Source: Corallincola holothuriorum (GTDB lineage Bacteria; Pseudomonadota; Gammaproteobacteria; Enterobacterales; Neiellaceae). From it: a stretch of DNA of 64,000 nucleotides. The notes beneath the pieces are model-generated. The model searched no databases and was not told the DNA's origin. It worked only from the letters and a program-made list of their open reading frames with translations. The stretch lies in the NCBI RefSeq assembly GCF_003336225.1, contig NZ_QPID01000005.1, forward strand, positions 62,001 to 126,000, in the 5' to 3' direction. Below, piece by piece: positions 41,301 to 51,893 of the stretch (the first letter of the stretch is position 1; every line of letters starts with the position of its first letter). The translations under genes and the position numbers were made by a program.

Positions 41301-42529
41301 GTCAGTGGCTTGCCCAAATGCGCTTACCTTTGATCTGGCTTGAAAGCGACCGCAATGATGATGCGCCCTATGATCGGACATTGTTGGTACTGATTTTCAG
41401 TTTGATGTCATTAGGCTTAGTGATGGTGGCATCGGCATCTATGCCCATTTCAGAAAGGATGTATGGTCAGCCATTTCATTTCCTGTTGCGTCATCTGGTG
41501 TATGTGGTGCTGAGTGTGGCAGCGCTGTTTGCCATCATTCGTATCCCGATGGAACGCTGGCAGCAGGCCAACATGATGTTGCTGCTGGTGGCTATCGTGC
41601 TGCTGGTGGCGGTTTTGATCGTGGGGCGTAAGGTGAACGGGAGCTCCCGTTGGCTTGCATTGGGGCCGATCACTATTCAAGCCGCAGAGCCAGCCAAACT
41701 GTTTTTCTTCTGCTACTTGGCGGGGTATTTGGTACGCCGCCGTGATGAGGTGCGGGAGAACCTTAAAGGCTTTATTAAACCTCTGGCAGTGTTCTTTGTT
41801 ATTGCGGTATTGCTGTTGTTTGAACCGGATCTTGGCACCGTGGTGGTGATGTTTATGACCACGGTCGGCATGCTGTTTTTGGCGGGCGCTAAATTGTGGC
41901 AATTCTTCTCCTTAGCGCTGATGGGCATATTGGCCATCGGCGTACTGGCTGTGACGTCAGAGTATCGATTGCGCCGTATTACTTCATTTATGGATCCGTG
42001 GGCAGATCCGTTTGGTAGTGGTTATCAGCTCACCCAATCTTTGATGGCATTTGGGCGCGGCAGTTGGTTTGGTGAAGGCCTGGGTAACAGTATCCAAAAA
42101 CTTGAATATTTGCCGGAAGCCCATACCGACTTCGTAATTGCTGTATTGGCCGAAGAGCTCGGCTTTGTTGGCGTAGCACTGGTACTTGGCCTGTTGTTGG
42201 CGTTAGTGGTTAAGGCGTTGCTGATTGGTCGTCAGGCATTGCATTTAGATCGTACCTTTGAGGGCTATTTTGCCTACGGCATTGCGATTTGGATGGCGTT
42301 TCAAGGTGCGGTCAATATTGGCGCGAGCTCGGGGCTTTTCCCGACCAAAGGACTGACTTTGCCACTGATCAGTTACGGCGGCAGTAGTTTGCTGACCTTA
42401 GCCGTGACTGTCGGGATTTTGGTGCGGATTGAGCATGAAGTCAGGATGGAACTGCGCCAAACCAAGCGCGTGCCGAACAAAGCCAAGCCCGCAAAAAAAG
42501 CAGATGCTGTCCCAGCGGAGGAAAGCTGA
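41297..42529 (+). CDS. ftsW: Septal peptidoglycan glycosyltransferase FtsW
   Basis: 410-residue SEDS-family membrane protein with about ten helices and the signature SYGGSSLLT near the C-terminal part. The conserved periplasmic loop with EAHTDFVIAVLAEELGF is present. It polymerises lipid II at the septum with FtsI. A long Lys/Ala-rich cytoplasmic tail follows. Stop shares a base with murG (TGATG). Confidence 0.97.
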   Translation: MSQWLAQMRLPLIWLESDRNDDAPYDRTLLVLIFSLMSLGLVMVASASMPISERMYGQPFHFLLRHLVYVVLSVAALFAIIRIPMERWQQANMMLLLVAIVLLVAVLIVGRKVNGSSRWLALGPITIQAAEPAKLFFFCYLAGYLVRRRDEVRENLKGFIKPLAVFFVIAVLLLFEPDLGTVVVMFMTTVGMLFLAGAKLWQFFSLALMGILAIGVLAVTSEYRLRRITSFMDPWADPFGSGYQLTQSLMAFGRGSWFGEGLGNSIQKLEYLPEAHTDFVIAVLAEELGFVGVALVLGLLLALVVKALLIGRQALHLDRTFEGYFAYGIAIWMAFQGAVNIGASSGLFPTKGLTLPLISYGGSSLLTLAVTVGILVRIEHEVRMELRQTKRVPNKAKPAKKADAVPAEES

Positions 42530-43605
42530 TGGCTAGCCGACTCCTAATTATGGCTGGTGGCACTGGCGGTCACGTATTTCCAGCATTGGCTGTGGCTGAC
42601 TACCTCGCAGCGCGGGGCTGGCAAATAAGTTGGCTGGGTACCCGTGGCCGTTTGGAAGAGCAATTAGTGCCGAAATATGGGTATGCCATTGATTATATCG
42701 ATGTTCAGGGTGTGAGAGGCAATGGCCTCGTTCGGTTGCTGGCGGCGCCATTTAAGATCGGTAAAGCGATTTACCAAGCGCGCCGGGTAATAAAGCAACG
42801 CCAACCTGACGTGGTTTTGGGGATGGGCGGATACGCCAGCGGCCCCGGTGGCATCGCCGCGTGGCTCACGGGTAAGAAGTTGGTGGTGCATGAGCAGAAT
42901 GCCGCCGCCGGAATGACCAATCGTTTGCTCGCCCGTTTCGCCAGCGATCTGCTCGTTGCTTTCAACGGTGCATTTCCTGGGATTGAGCAGGTGGTAGGCA
43001 ACCCGGTGAGAGCTGCGTTTGCAGAGTTAGCCTCACCACGAGAGCGTAAAGCGGATATCACAAAGCGTCCAGTGCAGATAGTGGTCGTAGGTGGCAGTTT
43101 GGGAGCGCGAGTGCTGAATGAAGTAGTGCCAGCTGCTGTGGTTAATTTGGACCGTCCACTGGTGATCAAGCATCAGACAGGTAAGGGCCAGCATGCTGAA
43201 GTGTTAGAACGCTACCGTGCGGCAGCGCAGGCCCAAGTAGAGGTAAGCGAATTTATTGACGATATGGTTGCGACTTACGGTTGGGCTGATCTTGTGATCT
43301 GCCGCGCAGGAGCGCTGACGGTGTCAGAAATAGCCATGGCCGGTGTCGCCAGTATCTTTGTGCCTTTACCCCATGCGGTTGATGACCATCAGACTAAAAA
43401 CGCACAGTATTTGGTGGCGGCGAAGGCGGCCATTTTGATGCCGCAAAAACAATTTGATGCAGTGAGTTTAAACGAGCAGTTAACTGCGTTGTTGGATAAA
43501 CCGGAAGTGTTGGTTGAAATGGGTGAATCAGCAAAAAGTGCTGCCACGCCAAACGCGACCGCTGATGTGGCAAATATCATCAGCGAACGGGCTAGGAGAC
43601 ATTAG
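42529..43605 (+). CDS. murG: Lipid II synthase MurG
   Basis: 358-residue GT-B glycosyltransferase. G-loop GGTGGHVFPAL near the N-terminus, GGYASGPGG, a second G-loop VVGGSLGARVLN, and C-terminal CRAGALTVSEIA. Adds GlcNAc to lipid I at the inner face of the membrane. Three bases separate it from the murC start. Confidence 0.98.
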   Translation: MASRLLIMAGGTGGHVFPALAVADYLAARGWQISWLGTRGRLEEQLVPKYGYAIDYIDVQGVRGNGLVRLLAAPFKIGKAIYQARRVIKQRQPDVVLGMGGYASGPGGIAAWLTGKKLVVHEQNAAAGMTNRLLARFASDLLVAFNGAFPGIEQVVGNPVRAAFAELASPRERKADITKRPVQIVVVGGSLGARVLNEVVPAAVVNLDRPLVIKHQTGKGQHAEVLERYRAAAQAQVEVSEFIDDMVATYGWADLVICRAGALTVSEIAMAGVASIFVPLPHAVDDHQTKNAQYLVAAKAAILMPQKQFDAVSLNEQLTALLDKPEVLVEMGESAKSAATPNATADVANIISERARRH

Positions 43606-43608
43606 GCG

Positions 43609-46003
<2,395 letters not shown>

Positions 46004-46771
46004 ATGGCGATAGCGATGACGACAGAGCCAGAGATGACACCAGAACATGAGGCGGCCAGTAAGCACTGGGGCGGCTTGGTGTTTTTTATTCTCACTCTGT
46101 TGGCGTTGGGCTATGGCATCTATCAATTGAGTGAGGCGGTGGCAGATCGTGAAGTGCTACCGATCGCGCAGCTTAAAATTATTGGTGAGCGGCGCTTTAC
46201 CACCGATCAGGAGATCCGCGGCGCGCTCGAATCGGGTGCAGGGCTGGATTCGTTGATGATGCAAGATGTCGCCCATGTTCAGCGTCGCGTTGTGGAGTTG
46301 CCGTGGGTGGATGCTGTGCAGGTGAGAAAGTCTTGGCCCGATGGTTTGACGTTGTTTATTACCGAGCAGCAACCGTTGGCGCAATGGGATGAAGGTCGCT
46401 TGCTGAATCAACGGGGTGAGCTATTTACTGTGCCAGAGCCGGCTTTGGCGGAGCCTTTGCCCTTGTTGCAGGGGCCGGATGGTACCGAGCAACGGGTGTT
46501 GGATTATTTTAAGCGCTTCGATTCGTTGCTGGCTTATCACCAGCTTGAGTTGCTTGAGTTAACCATGAGTACACGACAGGCATGGAAACTGCTTTTAGCA
46601 CCCAACCTGGAATTGCGTTTAGGGCGAGAAGATGAGATTGCCCGTTTACAAAGATTTATAGATCTCTATCAGGCATTGCCTGCAGAGGCGAAAAACAAAA
46701 TCGCTTATGTCGATGCGCGTTACGACACAGGCATGGCGGTAGGTTGGCTTACCGAAAATGATACGGAATAG
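46004..46771 (+). CDS. ftsQ: Cell division protein FtsQ
   Basis: 255 residues: cytoplasmic N-terminus, single membrane helix (about 25-42, WGGLVFFILTLLALGYGI), POTRA domain (IAQLKIIGERRFTTDQEI) and beta domain (LPLLQGPDG...). Scaffold of the FtsQLB complex that links the Z-ring to septal wall synthesis. The ATG follows the ddlB stop without a gap. Confidence 0.96.
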   Translation: MAIAMTTEPEMTPEHEAASKHWGGLVFFILTLLALGYGIYQLSEAVADREVLPIAQLKIIGERRFTTDQEIRGALESGAGLDSLMMQDVAHVQRRVVELPWVDAVQVRKSWPDGLTLFITEQQPLAQWDEGRLLNQRGELFTVPEPALAEPLPLLQGPDGTEQRVLDYFKRFDSLLAYHQLELLELTMSTRQAWKLLLAPNLELRLGREDEIARLQRFIDLYQALPAEAKNKIAYVDARYDTGMAVGWLTENDTE

Positions 46772-46782
46772 ATGGCGAGTGT

Positions 46783-48024
46783 GTGGGAATGAGTAAAACC
46801 ACCGATGCGAGATTGATTGTTGGCCTAGATATCGGCACGTCGAAAGTGACCGCCGTGGTAGGTGAAGTAATGGCCGATGGTGAAATAAGTGTCATCGGGC
46901 TGGGTAGTCATCAATCTCGGGGCATGGATAAGGGCGGTGTGAATGATCTTGATTCTGTCGCCCGCGCTGTGCAGCGAGCGTTAGATGAAGCTGAGCTGAT
47001 GGCCGGATGCCAGATCGCTTCTGTGTTTCTGAGTATCAGTGGCCGCCATATCGAATGTCAGAATGAAAATGGCATGGTGTCAATTAATCAGGAAGAGGTG
47101 ACACAAGAGGATGTCGATGCGGTTATCCATACAGCTAAGTCTGTGCCTATTTCCGATGAACGACGCATTTTACACGTGTTGCCACAGGAATTTGCTATCG
47201 ACTGGCAGGAAGGGATAAAGAGCCCGATAGGCATGTCGGGCATGCGTTTGGAAGCCACGGTTCATATCATCACTTGTGCCAACGATATGGCGAAAAACAT
47301 TGTGAAGTGTGTTGAACGATGTGGCTTGAAGGTCGATAAACTGATTTTCGCGGCGTTGGCATCCAGCTATTCGGTGTTGACCGATGACGAGAAAGAGCTG
47401 GGAGTCTGCCTGGTAGATATTGGTGGCGGTACCATGGATATCTCGGTGTTTACTGCCGGTGCGCTCCGTCATACCGCAGTGATCCCTGTGGCTGGGAATC
47501 AGGTCACCAGCGATATCGCTAAGATCTTTAGAACGCCACTGTCCCATGCCGAAGAGATCAAAGTGCAGTATGCCTGTGCGCTGCGCCAGTTAGTGAGTTT
47601 GGAAGACAGTATTGAAGTACCCAGTGTGGGGGGGCGACCGTCTCGTACTATGAGCCGTCACACATTGGCTGAAGTTGTAGAGCCCCGTTACCACGAGTTG
47701 TTTGATTTGGTAAAGGAAGAGTTGAAGCGCAGTGGTATGGAAGACCAGATTGCTGCGGGGGTCGTATTGACCGGAGGTACAGCGAAGATGGAGGGAACTG
47801 TCGAGTTTGCTGAGGATGTGTTTCAGATGCCCGTGCGGCTGGGAACACCGCTCGAAATTAAGGGATTAACAGATTATGTAGATGACCCGGTATATGCCAC
47901 AGCTGTTGGCTTGTTGCATTACGGCAAAGATGATTTGCTGGGACAGCGCCGGGAAAAGCGCGCAAGCGAAGGTGTTTCAGGCCTGTGGTCGCGAGTGCAT
48001 AGTTGGTTTAAGGGTGAGTTTTAA
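46783..48024 (+). CDS. ftsA: Cell division actin-like protein FtsA
   Basis: 413 residues of actin/Hsp70 fold: IVGLDIGTSKVTAVVGE phosphate loop, the FtsA-specific 1C domain, CLVDIGGGTMDISVF phosphate 2 and VLTGGTAKMEG adenosine motif. The C-terminal amphipathic helix (LWSRVHSWFKGEF) attaches to the membrane. It tethers FtsZ to the inner membrane. An ATG two codons downstream (46789) is an alternative start. Confidence 0.97.
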   Translation: MGMSKTTDARLIVGLDIGTSKVTAVVGEVMADGEISVIGLGSHQSRGMDKGGVNDLDSVARAVQRALDEAELMAGCQIASVFLSISGRHIECQNENGMVSINQEEVTQEDVDAVIHTAKSVPISDERRILHVLPQEFAIDWQEGIKSPIGMSGMRLEATVHIITCANDMAKNIVKCVERCGLKVDKLIFAALASSYSVLTDDEKELGVCLVDIGGGTMDISVFTAGALRHTAVIPVAGNQVTSDIAKIFRTPLSHAEEIKVQYACALRQLVSLEDSIEVPSVGGRPSRTMSRHTLAEVVEPRYHELFDLVKEELKRSGMEDQIAAGVVLTGGTAKMEGTVEFAEDVFQMPVRLGTPLEIKGLTDYVDDPVYATAVGLLHYGKDDLLGQRREKRASEGVSGLWSRVHSWFKGEF

Positions 48025-48064
48025 AACGTTCTGGGTGAGAACAAAATAAATCGGAGATCGCATC

Positions 48065-49231
48065 ATGTTTGAGTTCATGGAAAGTCATAGTAATGACGCT
48101 GTTATTAAGGTCGTAGGTGTTGGGGGCGGTGGCGGTAATGCTATCCAGCATATGGTTGAAAACACCATTGAAGGCGTAGATTTTTACGCTGCCAATACAG
48201 ACGCGCAAGCGTTGCGCAGCAATGCGGCTGAGCACAAAATTCAGCTTGGTGGCGCGATCACTAAAGGTTTGGGTGCAGGTGCCAATCCTGAAGTTGGTCG
48301 TCAGTCAGCATTGGAAGATCGTGAAAATATCAAGAAAGCCCTTGAAGGCGCTGACATGATCTTTGTTGCCGCAGGCATGGGTGGTGGTACCGGTACTGGC
48401 GCTGCACCGGTAGTGGCTGAAGTCGCGCGTGAGATGGGGATCCTTACCGTCGCCGTGGTGACTAAGCCGTTTCCATTTGAAGGCAAGAAGCGCATGGAAT
48501 ATGCCGATGCGGGTATTGAAGCGTTGCGTGACCATGTTGACTCGTTGATCACTATCCCTAACGACAAGTTAATGAAGGTACTTGGGCCGCGTACCAGTCT
48601 GTTGGATGCTTTTAAAGCTGCCAACGATGTTTTGAATGGTGCCGTACAAGGGATCGCCGAGTTGATCACCCGCCCAGGCTTGATTAACGTCGATTTTGCC
48701 GATGTCAAAACCGTGATGTCAGAAATGGGTACCGCCATGATGGGTACCGGTATTGCGTCCGGTGAAGATCGTGCAGAAGAAGCTGCTGAAGCGGCAATCT
48801 CTAGCCCGCTGCTCGAAGATGTTGATTTGGCGGGGGCACGCGGTATTCTGGTAAATATCACTGCTGGCCTAGATATCAGTATCGAAGAGTTTGAAACTGT
48901 CGGTAATGCGGTTAAAGGCTTTGCCTCTGAAAACGCCACTGTGGTTGTTGGTGCTGTTATTGACCCAGAGATGAGTGAAGAGCTGCGTGTGACCGTTGTT
49001 GCTACTGGTATCGGTGCAGAGCGTAAGCCGGATATCACTTTGGTGAGCCGTCCGACACCAGCAGTGGAACCGGTCAGCAAGCCTGCACCGACCATTGAAC
49101 CTCTGTCTGCAAACATGGTCTCAGATCAGGTGATGCCAGAGAAAAAGGTTGTAAATGGCCCAGCCACAGGCGGTCAGGGAGAGTTGGATTACTTAGATAT
49201 TCCAGCCTTCTTACGCAAGCAGGCAGACTAG
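48065..49231 (+). CDS. ftsZ: Cell division GTPase FtsZ
   Basis: 388 residues. Tubulin signature GGGTGTG (106-112), N-terminal GVGGGGGNA loop, T7 region NVDFADVKTVM, a variable linker and the conserved C-terminal peptide LDYLDIPAFLRKQ that binds FtsA, ZipA, ZapD and MinC. GGAG lies 8 nt before the ATG. Separated from ftsA by 40 bp containing a short hairpin (GTTCT/AGAAC). Confidence 0.99.
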   Translation: MFEFMESHSNDAVIKVVGVGGGGGNAIQHMVENTIEGVDFYAANTDAQALRSNAAEHKIQLGGAITKGLGAGANPEVGRQSALEDRENIKKALEGADMIFVAAGMGGGTGTGAAPVVAEVAREMGILTVAVVTKPFPFEGKKRMEYADAGIEALRDHVDSLITIPNDKLMKVLGPRTSLLDAFKAANDVLNGAVQGIAELITRPGLINVDFADVKTVMSEMGTAMMGTGIASGEDRAEEAAEAAISSPLLEDVDLAGARGILVNITAGLDISIEEFETVGNAVKGFASENATVVVGAVIDPEMSEELRVTVVATGIGAERKPDITLVSRPTPAVEPVSKPAPTIEPLSANMVSDQVMPEKKVVNGPATGGQGELDYLDIPAFLRKQAD

Positions 49232-49246
49232 GATTAGAGTAAAAGC

Positions 49247-49275
49247 TTGAAATTTAGTCAGCATATCGATAAAAT
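49247..49275 (+). promoter_or_regulatory. lpxC promoter
   Basis: TTGAAA (49247-49252), 17-nt spacer, TAAAAT (49270-49275) in the 103-bp gap between ftsZ and lpxC. Confidence 0.6.
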
Positions 49276-49334
49276 ATGCGGCCATTTTAAGCGGCTGTTC
49301 TATACTTTGAAGGATAGCTATAGCGGGTAACTGT

Positions 49335-50246
49335 ATGATCAGACAGCGAACTCTAAAACAGAGTGTCAGTTCTACTGGTGTTGGATTGCACTCAGGTAAC
49401 AAAGTCTCACTGACTTTGCGCCCTGCGCCTGTGAATACCGGCGTGATATTTCGTCGTGTTGACCTTGACCCAGTAGTAGACATTCCAGCAGACCCAGCCT
49501 TGGTGCGAGACACCATGCTGTGTACCTGCTTGATCACGGATGATGGCGTTAAACTTTCTACCGTTGAGCATCTATGTTCAGCGTTGGCAGGTCTCGGCAT
49601 TGATAACGTGATTGTCGAAGTGGATGCGCCGGAAATTCCGATCATGGACGGCAGTGCCAGCCCTTTCGTATATCTGCTGCAAACAGCGGGTATCGAAGAG
49701 CAAGGTGCAGCGAAGAAGTTTATCCGTATTAAGCAGACGGTACGTGTGGAAGATGGCGATAAGTGGGCCGAGTTCTCACCCCATAATGGCTTCCGCGTGA
49801 ATTTTGCCATCGACTTCGAACACCCGGCGATTGACGGTGAGAAGCAGCGTTTGTCTATGGACTTAAGCGCATGCTCATTTGCCAAAGAGATCAGTCGGGC
49901 TCGTACCTTCGGATTCATGAAGGATATTGAGTACCTACGAGCCAATAATCTTGCTCTGGGTGGTAGTTTTGAAAATGCTATCGTGCTCGACGAATATCGG
50001 ATCCTGAATGAAGACGGTCTGCGCTATGATGATGAGTTCGTGAAACATAAGATCCTTGATGCGATCGGCGATCTCTTCCTTGGCGGCTATTCCATCATTG
50101 GTGAAGTGACAGCATATAAATCAGGCCATGCGCTTAACAACATGTTGATACAAGCGTTGTTGAAGCAGCAGGAGGCGTGGGAGTTTGTGACTTTCGAAGA
50201 CACAGAAGAAGCGCCTGTATCATATATGATGCCAAGTTTAGCCTGA
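49335..50246 (+). CDS. lpxC: UDP-3-O-acyl-N-acetylglucosamine deacetylase LpxC
   Basis: 303 residues. Zinc ligands H79 ([10 protein letters not shown]), H238 and D242 ([11 protein letters not shown]) match the E. coli numbering exactly. LpxC catalyses the committed step of lipid A synthesis and its level is controlled in E. coli by FtsH acting on the C-terminus. It has its own predicted promoter and terminator, so it can be expressed separately from the dcw genes. Confidence 0.98.
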   Translation: MIRQRTLKQSVSSTGVGLHSGNKVSLTLRPAPVNTGVIFRRVDLDPVVDIPADPALVRDTMLCTCLITDDGVKLSTVEHLCSALAGLGIDNVIVEVDAPEIPIMDGSASPFVYLLQTAGIEEQGAAKKFIRIKQTVRVEDGDKWAEFSPHNGFRVNFAIDFEHPAIDGEKQRLSMDLSACSFAKEISRARTFGFMKDIEYLRANNLALGGSFENAIVLDEYRILNEDGLRYDDEFVKHKILDAIGDLFLGGYSIIGEVTAYKSGHALNNMLIQALLKQQEAWEFVTFEDTEEAPVSYMMPSLA

Positions 50247-50266
50247 TAAATCAGAGAGTTAATATT

Positions 50267-50290
50267 AAAACCAGCCGTAAGGCTGGTTTT
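50267..50290. terminator. Bidirectional terminator (lpxC/dciA)
   Basis: 10-bp stem AAAACCAGCC / GGCTGGTTTT with loop GTAA between two convergent genes. Confidence 0.88.
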
Positions 50291-50321
50291 GTTGTTTTAG
50301 CAGCATAGTTTTTGGCGAAAG

Positions 50322-50774
50322 CTACTTTTCGCGCTTGGCTAACTTGAGTAATTGTTTTTTTAGCTCTGCTGGTGCGTGATCGGCGAGCGCGCGCAACTGT
50401 TCGGCTGTTGATGGTGAGATCATTCTCGATTGGCCCGTAACTTGCGTTCTTTTAGGAACTATCGACTTGTTTGGCACTATTTGCACATTGATGGTGCTAA
50501 GCCCCGGCAGATGTTGCTTGCGTAACTGGCTGAGCAACATACTTTGGGCAAAACGCAGTCGTTGAGCCCACCCGGCAGAGGGAACGGTAAGTATAAGAAT
50601 GCCTTCACGATAATTGGCGACAGTGACTTGTTTGCTAATTAGCTCAGGCAGCAAGGCTCGCACAGCTTGGTTTATTTGAGTGATTTGTTGTGCGCCGTGT
50701 TGAAGTTTCGCCAGCGCACCTGTGTTAAGGTTTATCAGCTGTGCCAGCTCTTTGGGGCGTTTAGGGCGCATCAC
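50322..50774 (-). CDS. dciA: DUF721 protein, DciA-like replicative helicase loader
   Basis: 150-residue DUF721-family protein: N-terminal RPKELAQLINLNTGALAKL, the KH-like core (LTVPSAGWAQRLRFAQSMLL, with the conserved Trp) and a basic C-terminal tail. DciA proteins interact with DnaB and are considered the ancestral bacterial helicase operators, used where phage-derived DnaC is missing. The same gene sits between lpxC and secA in Pseudomonas. Identification rests on the family and context. Its divergent neighbour is the M23 peptidase gene. Confidence 0.8.
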   Translation of the reverse strand: MMRPKRPKELAQLINLNTGALAKLQHGAQQITQINQAVRALLPELISKQVTVANYREGILILTVPSAGWAQRLRFAQSMLLSQLRKQHLPGLSTINVQIVPNKSIVPKRTQVTGQSRMISPSTAEQLRALADHAPAELKKQLLKLAKREK

Positions 50775-50851
50775 AATAAAGGTACCTGCCTAGTTACCAA
50801 TGGTTTATCGGGCATTTGCCGATTTACAAGGTATAGATAGAAGTAGTCGTT

Positions 50852-51778
50852 ATGAGTGTATCAGTATCCTTAAAAACGCGAAATCGCGAGTACCACTTAA
50901 ATCTAGGTGCCTGGCACATAGGTGGATTTTTTGTGGCTGTAGTGTTGCTTGCTGCCACGTTTGTGAGCACCCAGCTTAACCAGCTGGACCCAATCCGTTT
51001 GAAAGTTGCTGAAAAGCGTATCGAAAACGAGTCTCAAGTTGTGCAATTGGATGAGTTGCGTCAAGCGACCGCACGTCAGTTGCAACAGTTAGCTGGTCGT
51101 GTCGGGCTATTACAAGCTCATACCCAACGCTTGGAAGCGCTGGGTAGCCGATTGACCGATCTTCACGAGTTGGATTCAACCGAGTTTGATTTTGCGGCGG
51201 AGCCCCCTGTTGGTGGTCCAATCAATATTGATACTGCGGATGAGGTGATTGAGCCTGGAGAGCAGCTCGGGGAGCTGTTGACCAAAATCGATGAACTCTC
51301 ATCTCAGTTAAATAATCGTACTCGTCAGCTTGCACTACTTGAAAATCTATTACTGAATCACCAGATCTCTGACGAGAGCTATGTTTCTGGTCGCCCAATC
51401 AGCGATGGATGGTTATCATCGTATTTTGGCACACGTACCGATCCGTTCACCCGTAAACCAGCCCACCATAAAGGGATCGATTTCGCGGGCAAAGAGGGCG
51501 GTGACGTTGTTGCGACGGGTGCTGGCATTGTCACATGGTCTGCACATCGTGGGGGTTATGGTGAGCTGGTTGAGATCAATCATGGCGCGGGATTGTCCAC
51601 GCGTTATGGTCACAATCAGACACTGCTAGTGAATGTGGGTGATGTGGTGACCAAAGGGCAAGTGATTGCTCGCATGGGCAGCACAGGACGCTCTACAGGG
51701 CCTCACGTGCACTATGAAGTACTCAAACATGGTCGTCAGATAGACCCGATAAAATACGTCTATCGAAAGGCTAAGTAA
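50852..51778 (+). CDS. Membrane-anchored M23 family metallopeptidase
   Basis: 308 residues. A single N-terminal membrane helix (GGFFVAVVLLAATFVS) leads to a periplasmic coiled coil and a C-terminal LytM/M23 domain with zinc motifs HHKGIDFAG (HxxxD) and GPHVHYE (HxH). Both metal-binding motifs look intact, so an active peptidoglycan endopeptidase is likely. No known symbol applies with confidence. It occupies the lpxC-secA interval, an arrangement shared with Pseudomonas and Vibrio relatives from memory. Confidence 0.88.
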   Translation: MSVSVSLKTRNREYHLNLGAWHIGGFFVAVVLLAATFVSTQLNQLDPIRLKVAEKRIENESQVVQLDELRQATARQLQQLAGRVGLLQAHTQRLEALGSRLTDLHELDSTEFDFAAEPPVGGPINIDTADEVIEPGEQLGELLTKIDELSSQLNNRTRQLALLENLLLNHQISDESYVSGRPISDGWLSSYFGTRTDPFTRKPAHHKGIDFAGKEGGDVVATGAGIVTWSAHRGGYGELVEINHGAGLSTRYGHNQTLLVNVGDVVTKGQVIARMGSTGRSTGPHVHYEVLKHGRQIDPIKYVYRKAK

Positions 51779-51796
51779 TTAGAATAATAATGCGCT

Positions 51797-51829
51797 AGTC
51801 ATGGTTGCTAGGCTGCCATGGCTTTTTAT
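51797..51829 (+). terminator. Intrinsic terminator of the M23 peptidase gene
   Basis: 8-bp stem AGTCATGG / CCATGGCT (one G-T pair) followed by TTTTTATTTT, 18 nt past the stop. Confidence 0.7.
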
Positions 51830-51893
51830 TTTATTAGGGATAACCCGGCGTCGCCTTCTGGTTTGAACGCTATAACTATTAGTAATCACACCC

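Noticed and set aside
48301-49116. 271-codon open frame antisense to ftsZ
   Set aside because: Low-complexity Ser/Thr/Ile/Pro-rich product typical of the reverse of an Ala/Gly/Val-rich gene; ftsZ is certain.
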